From contig OX030955.1 in assembly GCA_943735955.1 (NCBI GenBank), positions 608,234 to 672,233 of the forward strand: a DNA stretch of 64,000 bases. Reading direction: 5' to 3'. Source of the DNA: Piscicola geometra. Lineage: Eukaryota; Annelida; Clitellata; Hirudinida; Piscicolidae. The translations under genes were made by a program, and so were the position numbers. Positions 34,959 through 47,483 of the stretch are shown one piece after another. The first letter of the stretch is position 1; every line of letters begins with the position of its first letter. The notes below the pieces were generated by a model. That model was not told where the DNA came from and ran no database searches. It saw only the letters and a program-made list of their open reading frames with translations.

Positions 34959-35809
34959 TTTTGATTATGAAGAAGATTTTTATGATAGTTTATAATTTTA
35001 CTTCTGTTTGTTAGAAGAGACTTACGTGTAGCAAATTATGCCAGAAATGAATTTAAATGGACACTTCACTGTGTGTAGGTGAAATTATTTAGAGTGCATT
35101 ATTTATTAATTATATTAATTTCTCATTTTAAAAAAATGATACAAATAATAATTTAATTTAACAATTTTTTCATTAAATTTTATTATTATCATTCATGATA
35201 AGTATGATATTTATTAGTTACGTCAAGCTCATATGCTCTGGAAACTTCAAAGCATTGGAGTCAAATATTTGAAATCATTTTTTGCATTTTAAAAGCTCAT
35301 TTGAGGACGACTACATCAAGATCCTCATCTATGCTGAGACCTCAGTGTTGTCAGGCAATGACACTTCTGTCATGAGAATGTCAAATATCATATTTATTAT
35401 AATTAATGATTTTTTTATAATTTTTAATATAAGAACTTATGAATAGGAATTTTATATGTCATATATAATTTTATTCAATATAGAAAAAAATTTCCCTACC
35501 AATTTAACTAGTTGAAATAAATTAAAATTGAAAATTAATATTTTTCATTTTTCAACATTTAAAATATTAAACTTATCTAACATTATTATTTAATCCACTC
35601 CAGATGTTCTAATACACACGATAGACAAAGCAATTTGCCGCGCCTGGTTAAAAGGCATTGATCGTTTCCCACACAGAAGTCGCAGTGCTTCCTGGCTTCT
35701 TGTTGCTTTTAACTTTTTGATAGACATTAAAGTACTTTTTATTTTAGAAATGGCTGAAAATCAAAGCAAAATCCTCTTTCCTGTGCGCAAATCTGGAAGG
35801 CGGAAGACC
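34959..35809. promoter_or_regulatory. Divergent AP1G1/CDC6 promoter region
   Basis: About 0.85 kb of largely AT-rich, repeat-free sequence separates the head-to-head AP1G1 and CDC6 genes and must contain both promoters. No TATA box at a sensible distance was seen. Confidence 0.5.
35634..35641 (+). promoter_or_regulatory. E2F-like site TTTGCCGC
   Basis: Matches TTTSSCGC. It lies about 170 bp upstream of the proposed CDC6 start. CDC6 is an established E2F target in animals, which is why this single match is worth recording. Confidence 0.35.
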
Positions 35810-35813
35810 ATGA
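35751..35813 (+). other. Upstream ORF overlapping the CDC6 start (ATGA)
   Basis: ATG 35751 opens a 20-codon frame (MAEIKAKSSF...) whose TGA (35811-35813) overlaps the in-frame CDC6 ATG (35810-35812) as ATGA. The CDC6 frame upstream of 35810 also reads plausibly (SKILFPVRKSGRRK) but runs back to a TGA at 35756. A single missing A in this assembly would fuse ATG 35751 to that frame, so either a uORF or a one-base error is possible. Confidence 0.5.
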
Positions 35814-38800
35814 AGATGACAGAGATCGAAGACAAGGAGAACAGTCCCAGCAAGAAGGCCCTCAGAAGTAACTGCCCAACAAATCGTTAACCGTCTTGTT
35901 ATTCACTAAAAGGTGTATTTTGTTTTAACTAAAATTGAGTAATTGATGATTATGATATTCTTCAAAGGTCCAGAGAAAGAGTCGGTAAGAATGGTCTCCC
36001 TGAGTCCAGTCAGACCGAACAGCCAACCAGAACTCAAGCAGATTCAGCAAGCCTCGACCAGCCACGCCAAGAACCTCTTTGCAACCGACAGTCCCTCCAA
36101 AACACCCGCCCAGGAGACCACACCCCTGCCAGATTACAAAGGCACCAAGAATGCCCTGCACACCAGCCTGCCTCCCAACTTGATTGGCAGAGGGGCGGAG
36201 TCAAAGGTTCTCGAGGACTTTGTGAGGGGGCACATGCAGAAGGGCAGTGCGGGGAGTTTGTACATGTCGGGAGCACCTGGAACTGGAAAGACTGCTGTCC
36301 TGCATCACGCCCTCAGTCTCCTGCCAGTCAGTCATGTGTGCATTCTATCAATAATAATTAGTTGTTTGCACATATGATATCTTATTTGTATAAACAGGTT
36401 TAATATTTTTATATAATGTTATCACCCACCCACCTCGACCACCCTGCAGGCCGACCTCACAAAGGTGTACATCAACTGCATGTCACACAACAACAGCCAC
36501 TCCATCTACTCATCCATCCACTCCTCCCTCCATCTCTCCATCCCGAATAAAAGAAGATCTGTTGCCAAGACGACGACCACAAAGATGTCGTCACAGAAGG
36601 CGGTTGCTGACATCAGCATCAGTGTGTGTGCCTCCCAGAAGTCCATGTGGGTTGTCTCTCTTGTTGTCTCTCTTGTTGTCTCTTTTTTATTTTTTTTTAA
36701 GAATATGAGTTTTTATGTGTTATTGTTGTTGCTGTTGTACATACATCTGTTGTTGTTTTTATTAATGTATAACAAATAATTATTTTATATTGATTTTCCA
36801 CCCAAAAGCCATTAAAGACATCACAACCTCACGACTGCACAACACCACACGACTGCACAACACCACACGACAGCATCCTGGTGCTGGACGAGATTGACTC
36901 GCTCGACTCGCAGCGGCAAGAAGTCCTCTACAGCATCTTCGAGTGGCCCTCGTTGCCTCACTCGCGCCTCATCCTCATCTGCATCTCCAACTCACTCGAC
37001 CTCACCAACCGCATCCTCCCTCGCCTCAAGAACTCCTCCTCCCTCCTGCCCCTCCTCCTCAACTTCCCTCCCTACTCCGAGGCCGACATCACTTCCATCC
37101 TCCTCCACCGACTCAGCCAGGTGGCCCTCACCATCATCACCACCACCATGACCACCATCATCACCACCACCATCATTATCACCACCACCATCATCACCAT
37201 CATCATCACCACCACCACCATCATCATTACCCCCATCATCACACACACATCATCATCATCACAATTGAATTTGAAGAAAGAGCGCTATAGAAATCTATTT
37301 GATTGATTGATTGATTGATCATCATCCTTCACACCGACATCTTATCAATGCATTTCAAATCTTCAACTCCACCACCCCATCACAGCTGGGCGACAGGACA
37401 GCGATCGACAGAGGAGCGATCGTTTACTGCTCCAGAAAGGTATCTTCGATGGCTGGTGACGTCAGAGTGGCTCTGGACGTGTGCAGGAGGGCAGTCGAGG
37501 TGGTCGAGGCGACTGTAGCCAAGGGGGGAGGTCAGCATGGTCCTGAGCCAGCATTGCGTGAGTTCCAGTGGACGTTTAGGTGTTTCATCGATATACAGCA
37601 TCATTATTATCACCTTTATCATCCTCGTCATCATTATCATCTTTATCACCTTTATCATCCTCGTCATCATTATCATCTTTATCACTTTTATAATTATTTT
37701 ATATTCAGCGCATGGGCGTGAATTGTAACGCTGGCAACGTAAGTGGCCCAAGGTTGTTAGGGTTATGCACCACTATTATAATGCTTGTCATACAGCCACC
37801 ACAGCAACTATTATCACAACCACCACCACAGCAACTACCATTACCACCACCACAGCAACTATCATTACCACCACCACAGCAACTATCATCATCACCACCA
37901 CCACAGCAACTATCACCACCACCACCACAGCAACTATCATTACCACCACCACAGCAACTATCATCATCACCACCACCACAGCAACTATCACCACCACCAC
38001 CACAGCAACTATCACCACCACCACCACAGCAACTATCATCATCACCACCACAGCAACTATCATCACAACCACCACCACAGCAACTATCATCACCACCACC
38101 ACAGCAACTATCATCACCACCACCACAGCAACTATCACCACCACCACCACAGCAACTATCATCATCACCACCACAGCAACTATCATCACAACCACCACCA
38201 CAGCAACTATCATCATCACCACCACCACAGACTCCACCAGCCTCAAAGTCACCATTCCCATCATGATGTCGGTCATCAACGAGGTGTATGGCCAGAAGAC
38301 TGTATCATTATCATCATCATCATCATTATCATCATCAGCATCATCATCATCATGCCTGCCTCTGCAACAGCTGTTGTTGTTGTGCACGTTGTTGATGGCA
38401 ACGAGGCAGGTCTCGAACAAGGAGGTGCTGCTTGGAAAGGTTGGTGTGTCTTTAAACCTATTTTAATCTTTTCCATCACCCAAACCCGTCACTGCACCAA
38501 ACCAATCGAACCCACTGAACTCCACCAATCCATCCACTACTCCACCAACCACGACAGCTGCACGAGGTGTACACAAGCGTCTGCAGACGCAACCACGCGT
38601 GCAACATCAGCCTTTGCGACCTGCTCGACGTCTGCTCCAACCTGCACGACAGAGGCCTCCTCGACGTCAAGAAGCACAAGGAGGTCCGCAAGGGAAAGGT
38701 GTGTGGTTGGTGGTGGTCAGTGGAGTGGTTGGGGGGGACAGTAGAGTGGTTGGTGGTGGTCAGTGGAGTGGTTGGTGGGGACAGTGGAGTGGTTGGGGGG

Positions 38801-39270
38801 GACAGTAGAGTGGTTGGTGGTGGTCAGTAGAGTGGTTGGTGGGGGACAGTAGAGTGTTTGGTGGTGATCAGTGGAGTGGTTGGTGGTGGTCAGTGGAGTG
38901 GTTGGTGGGGGACAGTGGAGTGGTTGGTGGTGGTCAGTGGAGTGGTTGGGGGGACAGTAGAGTGGTTGGTGGTGGTCAGTGGAGTGGTTGAAGGTGGTCA
39001 GTGGAGTGGTTGGTGGTGGTCAGTAGAGTGGTTGGTGGTGGTCAATAGAGTGGTTGGTGGTGATCAGTAAGGCAATAAGAGTGGTGAAGCTTCCCAAGAA
39101 TTTGTATGATTGACCAAAAATTCTTTAATCATCTTAAAATAGTTCCTCATCATCATAATCATCACCACGACGATTGCACGCAGGTGTCGTTGCGAGTGGA
39201 CGAGAGGGAGCTGCAGACGATGGTTCAGGACGCGACTCTTGTGTCCGCCATCCTCTCCAGGGGTCTCTGA
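35810..39270 (+). CDS. CDC6: Replication licensing ATPase CDC6
   Basis: Exons in phase: (35810 or earlier)-35867, 35968-36326, 36450-36646, 36874-37120, 37386-37557, 38231-38439, 38558-38698 and 39184-39270 (TGA); 489 residues from ATG 35810. CDC6 is an AAA+ ATPase that works with ORC and CDT1 to load MCM at origins. Seen: CDK-type sites SPSKK and TDSPSKTP, Walker A (SGAPGTGKT), Walker B (ILVLDEIDSLDS), SNSLDLTNRILPRL, LLNFPPYSEADI, SSMAGDVRVALDVCRRAVEV and a winged-helix end (CLPLQQLLLLCTLL, KEVLLGKL, DLLDVCSNLHDRGLL). A TCA microsatellite encodes a poly-Ser insertion after VYGQKTVS just before the winged helix; the frame is kept. AATAAA follows at 39509. Confidence 0.95.
37130..37260. repeat. 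(CACCAT)n microsatellite
   Basis: Begins at the donor of the CDC6 exon ending at 37120. Confidence 0.9.
37266..37320 (+). mobile_element. SINE 3' tail (AGCGCTATAGAAAT + GATT repeat)
   Basis: GAGCGCTATAGAAAT followed by (GATT)n is typical of a conserved 3' tail found in many animal SINEs. Only the tail is present here. Confidence 0.4.
37795..38230. repeat. CACCACAGCAACTATCATCA repeat at CDC6 acceptor
   Basis: About 22 copies of an 18-24-bp unit ending exactly at the exon acceptor 38230. Each unit contains CACAG, a potential alternative acceptor. Confidence 0.9.
38700..39065. repeat. GTGGTTGGTGGTGGTCAGTG minisatellite
   Basis: About 16 units of 21-23 bp in the last CDC6 intron, starting at its donor. 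Confidence 0.9.
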
Positions 39271-39508
39271 CGTCACTATTCGTCATCGTGACGTCACTGT
39301 ACTTTTTTTCAACCTGTGTATTTAGGCTCTTTGGGTTTTTAATTTTATTTTTTTGTGTTGTTGTTTTGTGTTTCCGAGAGTTTTGTCATTTTATCTTCGT
39401 TTGTCTTTTAAATATTTATGATAGGCTTTTAAAGAATTACTCTTTATGTTCTCAACGGTGAATCAGTCGTCTGCCGATGACGCATCCAGACTTTTAGATT
39501 ATTCTTTT

Positions 39509-39514
39509 AATAAA
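39509..39514 (+). terminator. polyadenylation signal AATAAA for CDC6
   Basis: About 240 bp after the CDC6 stop codon, same strand. Confidence 0.6.
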
Positions 39515-40582
39515 CGATATTTTAAAATCTTAACTTTCTTCAAATAGACGACTTATTGTGGTGCGAAGATTTAGGACCAACGTTGTCAAAATGTCGTGAT
39601 GACAAGACTTCTTTCGAGTTTAAATGGTTTGTGCTTGTGAGGAAAGTGCAAAGAGATCTGCTGTGTGCACATGCTTGTGGTTACCTTGCATCTGGATCGA
39701 TCCAGTGAGCATCCTCTGATGGGGGTGATGGTAATGATGGACTAAACGATATATAACTGCTGGCTCAATTCCTTCATCACATGAATCGCAGGCCACTGTG
39801 GTGCAGCAGCAGTTGCAGTAACGACCACAACACTGCCAACTCTAACACTCTGAAGAAGATGGACCTCCGATGTTTAAATAGATTCTTCTCGCGTCTCCAG
39901 ACCTCACTGTTCACAAATTGAATCTATTTAGGAGCCGATTGTGTCGGTCTCGATAAATATACACTGGCATCTGAAAGCTCATGCTAGGTATGCATCGAAA
40001 ATGAATTCGAACGCTCGTACTTGCAATTATAACACGATACCATAATTCAAATATAAATTATCTGTTAGCAACTGATGCGAGAAAGATAAAATCAAGGAAG
40101 ATATGGATGGAGATGGTGAGAGGAGGTGTGGAGGGAGTGGGAGCGGAAGAGGGAGATGCAGAAAAGAATGGAATATGGAGGAGGATAATTTGCTCTGTTA
40201 GCAGCCGAAAGTAAAAGAATATTGAAAATTACACAAAAACATACATACACACACAAACATACATACACACACAAACATACATACACACACACAAACATAC
40301 GCACACACAAACTCACACACACTGAATGGGGCGTTTTGGTGCCTATATAAGGAAAGACGAGAAACAGATGAAGTTAGAATCAGTGAAAAATAAATTTTAA
40401 ACAGAACTGTAGTTTTTTTAGTCATTGGAGCTTTATAGATTTTATTGATCTAATATTAAATTAATTTTAAAATTTAATTGAAAATAATTAAATTAAAATA
40501 TTAACTTGTAATTTAATGAAGGACTACCAATTGAGAAAGCAAGTGGCTATATATCGAATTGAGGATGTTTTTGATTTAAAGA
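39515..40582. other. Region between CDC6 and the 33-bp array
   Basis: Mostly non-repetitive. It has CATACATACACACACAAA repeats near 40235-40320 and a TATATAAGG at 40344. No supported exon. Confidence 0.4.
40344..40352 (+). promoter_or_regulatory. TATA-box-like TATATAAGG
   Basis: Good core TATA match about 240 bp before the 33-bp array. If the array is transcribed on the plus strand this could be its core promoter. Confidence 0.25.
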
Positions 40583-41760
40583 CCTGTTGTAACCGCCACA
40601 AGTACCTGGCCCTCAACCACTGTAACCGCCACAACTACCTGGCCCTCAACCACCGAAACCACCACAACTACCTGGCCCTCAACCACTGAAACCACCACAA
40701 CTACCTGGCCCTCAACCACTGAAACCACCACAACTACCTGGCCTTCAACCACTGAAGCCACCACAACTACCTGGCCCTCAACCACTGAAACCACCACAAG
40801 TACCTGGCCCTCAACCACTGAAGCCACCACAACTACCTGGCCCTCAACCACTGAAGCCACCACAAGTACCTGGCCTTCAACCACTGAAACCACCACAAGT
40901 ACCTGGCCTTCAACCACTGAAACCACCACAAGTACCTGGCCCTCAACCACTGAAGCCACCACAACTACCTGGCCCTCAACCACTGAAACCACCACAACTA
41001 CCTGGCCCTCAACCACTGAAACCACCACAACTACCTGGTCCTCAACCACTGAAGCCACCACAACTACCTGGCCCTCAACCACTGAAGCCACTACAAGTAC
41101 CTGGCCTTCAACCACTGAAACCACCACAAGTACCTGGCCCTCAACCACTGAAACCACCACAACTACCTGGCCCTCAACCACTGAAACCACCACAAGTACC
41201 TGGCCCTCAACCACTGAAACCACCACAACTACCTGGCCCTCAACCACTGAAACCACCACAAGTACCTGGCCCTCAACCACTGAAACCACCACAACTACCT
41301 GGCCCTCAACCACTGAAACCACCACAACTACCTGGCCCTCAACCACTGAAACCATCACAACTACCTGGCCCTCAACCACTGAAGCCACCACAACTACCTG
41401 GCCCTCAACCACTGAAACCACCACAACTACCTGGCCTTCAACCACTGAAGCCACCACAACTACCTGGCCCTCAACCACTGAAACCACCACAAGTACCTGG
41501 CCCTCAACCACTGAAGCCACCACAACTACCTGGCCCTCAACCACTGAAGCCACCACAAGTACCTGGCCTTCAACCACTGAAACCACCACAAGTACCTGGC
41601 CCTCAACCACTGAAGCCACCACAACTACCTGGCCCTCAACCACTGAAGCCACCACAACTACCTGGCCCTCAACCACTGAAACCGCCAAAACTACCTGGCC
41701 CTCAACCACTGAAACCACCACAAGTACCTGGTCCTCAACCACTTAAACCACCACAAGTAC
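40583..41760. repeat. 33-bp Thr/Pro-coding minisatellite, open in three frames
   Basis: About 35 units of 33 bp. One plus frame gives a mucin-like 11-residue repeat (TWPSTTETTTT), stopped at TAA 41744. A second plus frame gives KPPQLPGPQPL repeats and stays open from about 40623 past the array to about 41936, ending ...HLVCGCGSCCISA. The minus strand (41742-40576) is also open (VVVSVVEGQVV). No frame has a good ATG. Because 33 is divisible by 3, open frames alone do not prove coding; a secreted repeat protein is possible. Confidence 0.8.
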
Positions 41761-41859
41761 TACAACTCTCCGCACTGCAGCTGCCACAACTATCTGACCA
41801 CAAACCACTGAAGCCATCACAACTATTGCATCTACCTTCACCAATAAAATACAAACAAG

Positions 41860-41950
41860 ATGTTCAGTCTCAGCAGCCACAACTACATCTCGTTTGTGGC
41901 TGTGGCTCTTGCTGCATCAGTGCTTGAAGCTCTCGTGACTCCCGCCACAG
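41860..41950 (+). CDS. Possible signal-peptide exon
   Basis: ATG 41860 begins a frame of 30 codons starting MFSLSSHNYISFVAVALAAS, with a hydrophobic core, ending at a donor-like CACAG|GTTTGT. It looks like a secretory signal exon but no downstream exon was identified. It overlaps, in another frame, the continuation of the 33-bp array frame. Confidence 0.25.
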
Positions 41951-42691
41951 GTTTGTGTTTGTGTGTTCTTGAATTTGATGGGAGAGTTGTCAGCGCATGT
42001 CATTCAATCAATGGCCCATTCATGCATCTATCATCATCATCACTACATGCATCATCATCATCACTACATGCATCATCATCATCACTACATGCATCATCAT
42101 CATCATCACTACATGCATCATCATCATCACTACATGCATCATCATCATCACTACATGCATCATCATCATCACTACATGCTACAATGTAGCATTGCTACAT
42201 GAGTGTTAAAAGTCTGTGGTCCACTGCCATAGGTCGTAACTTCGACTCCCCACCAATCCTCATAACCGCCAAGAAGGACTTGAGCACGTGATCACAAATA
42301 AGAGCAGACTCTGTATTTATTCTACAAGGCTAGTCCTCAGAAACGTTTTGATTCTCGTTTCAACGATTATTTTCTAATTGAATTATTTTGTGTAGCAATT
42401 TTATTTTTCTTATATATCCCATATAGATATATCTATCTTGTGAAGAACTTGTGCAAAAGCTTTTGCCACTTCTCTGACATTTTTGCCTTTGCCACTATAA
42501 ATGCTGCCAGTCGGAGACATTGTTTGGTATATAATAAACTATTTAATATAATTAAAAATATATTAAGATTTATTTGAATCGTAATCATTATCAGCATCCT
42601 TGCGGGATGTTCTATGAAATGAACATGAGGCAGGGCAGTGGATGCAGTCTGATTTATTGAATGTCTAGACGCTTGTAAATATCATTAAGTA

Positions 42692-42825
<134 letters not shown>

Positions 42826-45379
42826 ATACTTGATCATATGCCTTTCTGATTCCTTGGTTGAATGCAAGCTGACATTTGAATTTGTGTTATTCAATTTGCT
42901 CACTGACATTTGAGGCATCAGCTTACAGCGACATGTGTCATTCAGTTACCTCCGATTCTATCTCAAGTCCATCACACACTAAAAGTAAACTTTTAGCTAA
43001 AAGTACCTAGTTAACCATCCTCCAATTAACTTGTCACTTTGTCAACAGCCTGGCAACACATTGGCACCCGCTAGACACTCCTCCGATTGCATGGACACCT
43101 TTCATGGAGTCCCTTGTGGTGCGTGACGTCATGCTTGATGACTGCACGCAGGCAGACGAGCACACAGAGACCATCTGTAAAACATGCGGTGTCAGACACG
43201 CTGTGGAAGATATGATGTTGTTGTTGTGCAAGAACCTCTTAGTGTTTGTTGCTTAAAAGCTTGGTGGCTGAAAATGATGATGAGGATGGTGCTTATCATC
43301 ATCATCACCACCTACATCAACCCACTCATCACCACCATCACCACCAAAGCGACATCACTCCAAGCTTGTGGCACCAAGCATCTTCCATGATCCTTGCAAC
43401 TCTAATCAAGCGTCCACCAATTCTCAGGAATAGATTAAACAATTGAGTTGGGCTAATTACTTTACATGAATATTAATAACTTTACATTTTAATTAAAATA
43501 ATTAAATAAAATTTCAAATTAAATTAGAATGATAGTTAAATTTTAGATTAACTTAAAATATTAATGCCATTAATTATTTATAAATAAATATTAATTTAAA
43601 ACAGTTAGATGCCGTTACGATGATCTATGCAATTATTCAAGCCGTTGTTTGTCTATGCAATTATTTGCCCAGCATGCAAAATCAAAATATGATTGTATTC
43701 ATCATTATCATCATCGTCATTTAAAAAATACTTTGAATGAAACACAAGTTCCGCCATTTACATGTGGTAATGATAATGATTATGGTGGTGATGCTGATGA
43801 TGATCTTGAGAAAACAAATGATAGTTTTGAGGGGGATAATGAGGGTTGCGGTGAGAAGATTGACTCGGTTGAACTCCAGAGCTCTCGAAGGGCTGAATAC
43901 TGCATGCTGCAATCGTTCGCTTGCATCTCTTCCCGCTGTATCCACACTGCAGGAATAAGTTCTTGAAATATGAACGCGAACACACACATACTTCCATACA
44001 CACGCACACACACATACTTCCATACACACGCACAAACGCACACACACGCACAAACCCATCTAACGGAGTAATATTGAAGAGCTTGAAATGGCACGCTAGG
44101 AAATAGCCGGAAAATAGATTTATCTTTTTAAAACAATATACATTTTCACAAATAATAAATATTTAGATTAATCTAAACGGGATGTCTGTCCAATCAAGTT
44201 TAACCTTATAATTTTTCGGCTATTTTTAGTTTTTCATTTGCCACTGTGCCTTCCCAACCATACTGTACCATGCAAACTTTAGATTCTGAAGCAGTTTTAA
44301 AACCCATCAAAAGTATTCTTTAGTGTTTGTTTTGCTAGCATATGCATATAGTAATATACTATACAAAATAATATACTTGATATATATACTATATATATAT
44401 ATATGGTTGCGAGCATCACTGACTGCGTTTGAAAATTAAAAAGATTTGCCATGCAACAACAAACGCATTCCTCTTATTCTACTCGGAATCTAAAATGCTT
44501 TTAAATGAAAGTCTCATATTGAAATACGTTTCAAGTGAATCAATTAGCGATTGAAAGAATTGTTAAATGTATTCGTGATTGAGTGTTCACAATGGTGCAT
44601 GCATACACGCAGTAAAGGCAGACACAAGTCTCTCTGTGGCGCCCGTGTTGAAACGAGACGAGACACACGTCTGCGCGCTATTTAATGCACTTTTACACGG
44701 TTATAAACCTCCATTTTATACGCTCGAACCTTCATTTGCATTACTTGGTTGTCTTTTGTAATAACTGCTTGCGTCTAGAGACTCGACTAGACTCTAGTCT
44801 TTTCATTTCTTAACTTTTTGTTTACTGAAGTTTACTTAATTGAGTTTAAAAGTAGATTCAAGTGAGAGAACAAGCAGACGTGCTTTTGAAATTCTGAGGC
44901 GCCAACTTAATTGGGGGCGAATGATGGATGCTTTTGATGCAGTAAATCAAGGACAGAAGCTTGCTAAGAAATTTGGGCTTAATAAAACAAGATTAAAAAA
45001 TATAATAATAATAATTATTATTACTAAAAATAAAATGGGTGAATTGTAAAAAAAAGAAATAAAAAAATCTTAGCTCTAATCGCATCAAAAAACAAGACTT
45101 TCCATGCCACAATCTCAAAAAGGAATAAAAAATATATAAAAAATATATAAAAAGTTTAAATAAGCATTGAAAAGTTAAAATAAGTTTAAGGCATCTCATA
45201 AACAAAACACCAGCCATAACAACAGCAATAAAAAATCATCATTATCAAGAGCACCCTCTAAACTGCTATAAGACTGTCAAAGCACACAACATGACAAACA
45301 ATGCCTGACTGACGTCATTGGAAAGCCATGCAGTTGCCTTCTCATTGCTGGTCCTAATAGAAATAATAACTAATTAATC

Positions 45380-45495
45380 AATATTAATAAGGTTATTAAT
45401 AGTAATATTAATATTAATCAATATTAATAAGGTTATTAATAGTAATATTAATATTAATCAATATTAATAAGGTTATTAATAGTAATATTAATAAT
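45380..45495. repeat. 40-bp AT-rich tandem repeat
   Basis: Nearly three identical copies of a 40-bp unit containing AATAAGGTTATTAATAGTAA. Confidence 0.85.
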
Positions 45496-45779
45496 AATAA
45501 TAAATTAATAAGAATAGTGATAGTATGACAATAACAACGATAGACGAGCAGTAGTGGGCAAGAGCACCAGTGGAGGCTGCACAGACTGAAGCGCTAGTGC
45601 AAGTCTTGCCAGACTGACCGACGCCAGCAACATAAAAAAGAATTATTGTACATTTTAAATAAAATAATTACACACCTCATCAGCAATATTCTCGTAATAT
45701 TAATTTCTTTAAACTGAATTGATTTCCGCTCCCACTCCTTCCACTGGCATCTAAAGCACTCACAAAGACCATATACCTC

Positions 45780-45929
45780 ATGGCACCACCACCACCACCA
45801 CCACCACCACCACCACCACCACCACCACCACCACCACCACCACCACCAAAAGAATCGTCTGTCCAGAGCTCCAGTGGAGAAACTCACAAGCTCTTCAAAG
45901 TCTTATCATTGTCATCACCATCATCATCG

Positions 45930-45965
<36 letters not shown>

Positions 45966-46671
45966 GTATCACCATCATCGTCATCATCATCATCATCAGT
46001 ATCATCATCATCATCACCGCCAGAGAACATGCTGATAACAAGCATAGCAATAGTCTTCGTCGTCGTCGGCATCATCATCATCACCATCCTCATCTTCATC
46101 GCCTCCAGGCTCCTGAAACAGTTCGACGACAGCTACCACCACTATCAGTATCATCATCAGTATCACCTTTACAACTCGGAATATCATCATCAAACCAAAC
46201 ATCATCATCACTACCACCTCGACGATGATGATAATGATGAGAAAGATTGCAATAATCACTCAAAGATTAACAAAAACCCCACGGTGGAACGAATCACAGC
46301 AAGCAACAAGAGTGGTTATGATAATGATGATGCAACGGATGGTGATGGTGATGATGATGATACTCGTAAAGGCTTGTGCAGGGAGTACACAGTGCAGCAC
46401 ACATACCCTTGTGTACTGAGGTCTTCCAGGGAGGGTCAGTGTGCACCTCATCATCTTCTTCTTCTTCTTCCTCATCATTCTTTTGATAAAAATAATATCG
46501 ATAATGATAATATTAACAACAACAAAAATAAAAATAATGACAATTGTAAGGAGCATGATGACGATCTTTTAGTAAATAACGGAGCGAGCAGATTAAAGCA
46601 GGAGAAGCTTGAAAGGAGAAACTCAAGAAGAAGCCGCTTGGAAGAGAACCAAGTCAATAATAATAATGATG

Positions 46672-46735
<64 letters not shown>

Positions 46736-46921
46736 TAATAATGGTGCTGATGATGATGTTAAGAATAATAATAGTAATGGAGAAGGTGGTTATAACGATG
46801 TAGTTAAACCAAATAGTAATGATGATGATGGTGATGATGATGATTGTAATGATGATGATGGTGATGATGATGATGATACTAGCGGTGGTAATGACAATGA
46901 AGTGCTTGTTAGACTCTTGAA

Positions 46922-46959
<38 letters not shown>

Positions 46960-47483
46960 TGCCAGCATTGCGTGATTCATTACCCCGACATCTAGCATCA
47001 TCATCACAACCATCATCATCGTTATCACCACTACCACCATCATCATCATCATCTTCACTACCCTCTCTTCCATCATTCCAACCCTTTTCATCCTCATTGG
47101 TCTCATCTTCCCTACCACGACCTCCGCAACTACCCTCCTCAACCAGAGCTTCAACAACACTATCATCACCACCACCATCATCTCCATTATCATCACCACC
47201 ATCAACACCAGCATCAACACCATCATCATCACCACCACCACCATCTTCATCACCACCACCACCATCTTCATCACCATCACCACCACCATCACCACCACCA
47301 CCATCATCACCATCACCACCACCATCACCACCACCATCATCATCTCCCACAAGAAAGACACAGTCCCTACTGCACACCTTATTAAGATTGGTGACGGAGG
47401 CTGTGAAGCAGACGAACAGTGGTCCTGGACATGCCCCCTCATCCACCACACCTCACCCACCCTCCTGGAAAGCCATTGTTTAG
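45780..47483 (+). CDS. Low-complexity ORF with one membrane segment
   Basis: An uninterrupted 567-codon frame from ATG 45780 to TAG. It is built of runs encoded by microsatellites: poly-Pro (CCA)n, poly-Ser (TCA)n, Asp/Asn runs (GAT/AAT)n and a Ser/Pro-rich tail. Linkers that are not repeats also stay open, including a hydrophobic segment (LITSIAIVFVVVGIIIITIL, residues about 85-110) followed by a His/Tyr-rich and then Asp/Asn-rich stretch, KGLCREYTVQHTYPCVL and KTQSLLHTLLRLVTEAVKQT near the end. It could be a single-pass membrane protein with disordered tails, or chance openness over repeats. No family recognised. Confidence 0.4.

Noticed and set aside
40583..41760. CRISPR-like or bacterial repeat-protein array
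   Set aside because: 33-bp head-to-tail units without spacers in a eukaryotic context.
44840..45049. Frame with SERTSRRAFEILRRQLNWGR
   Set aside because: Non-repetitive but it has no ATG, no clear splice sites and no recognised family.
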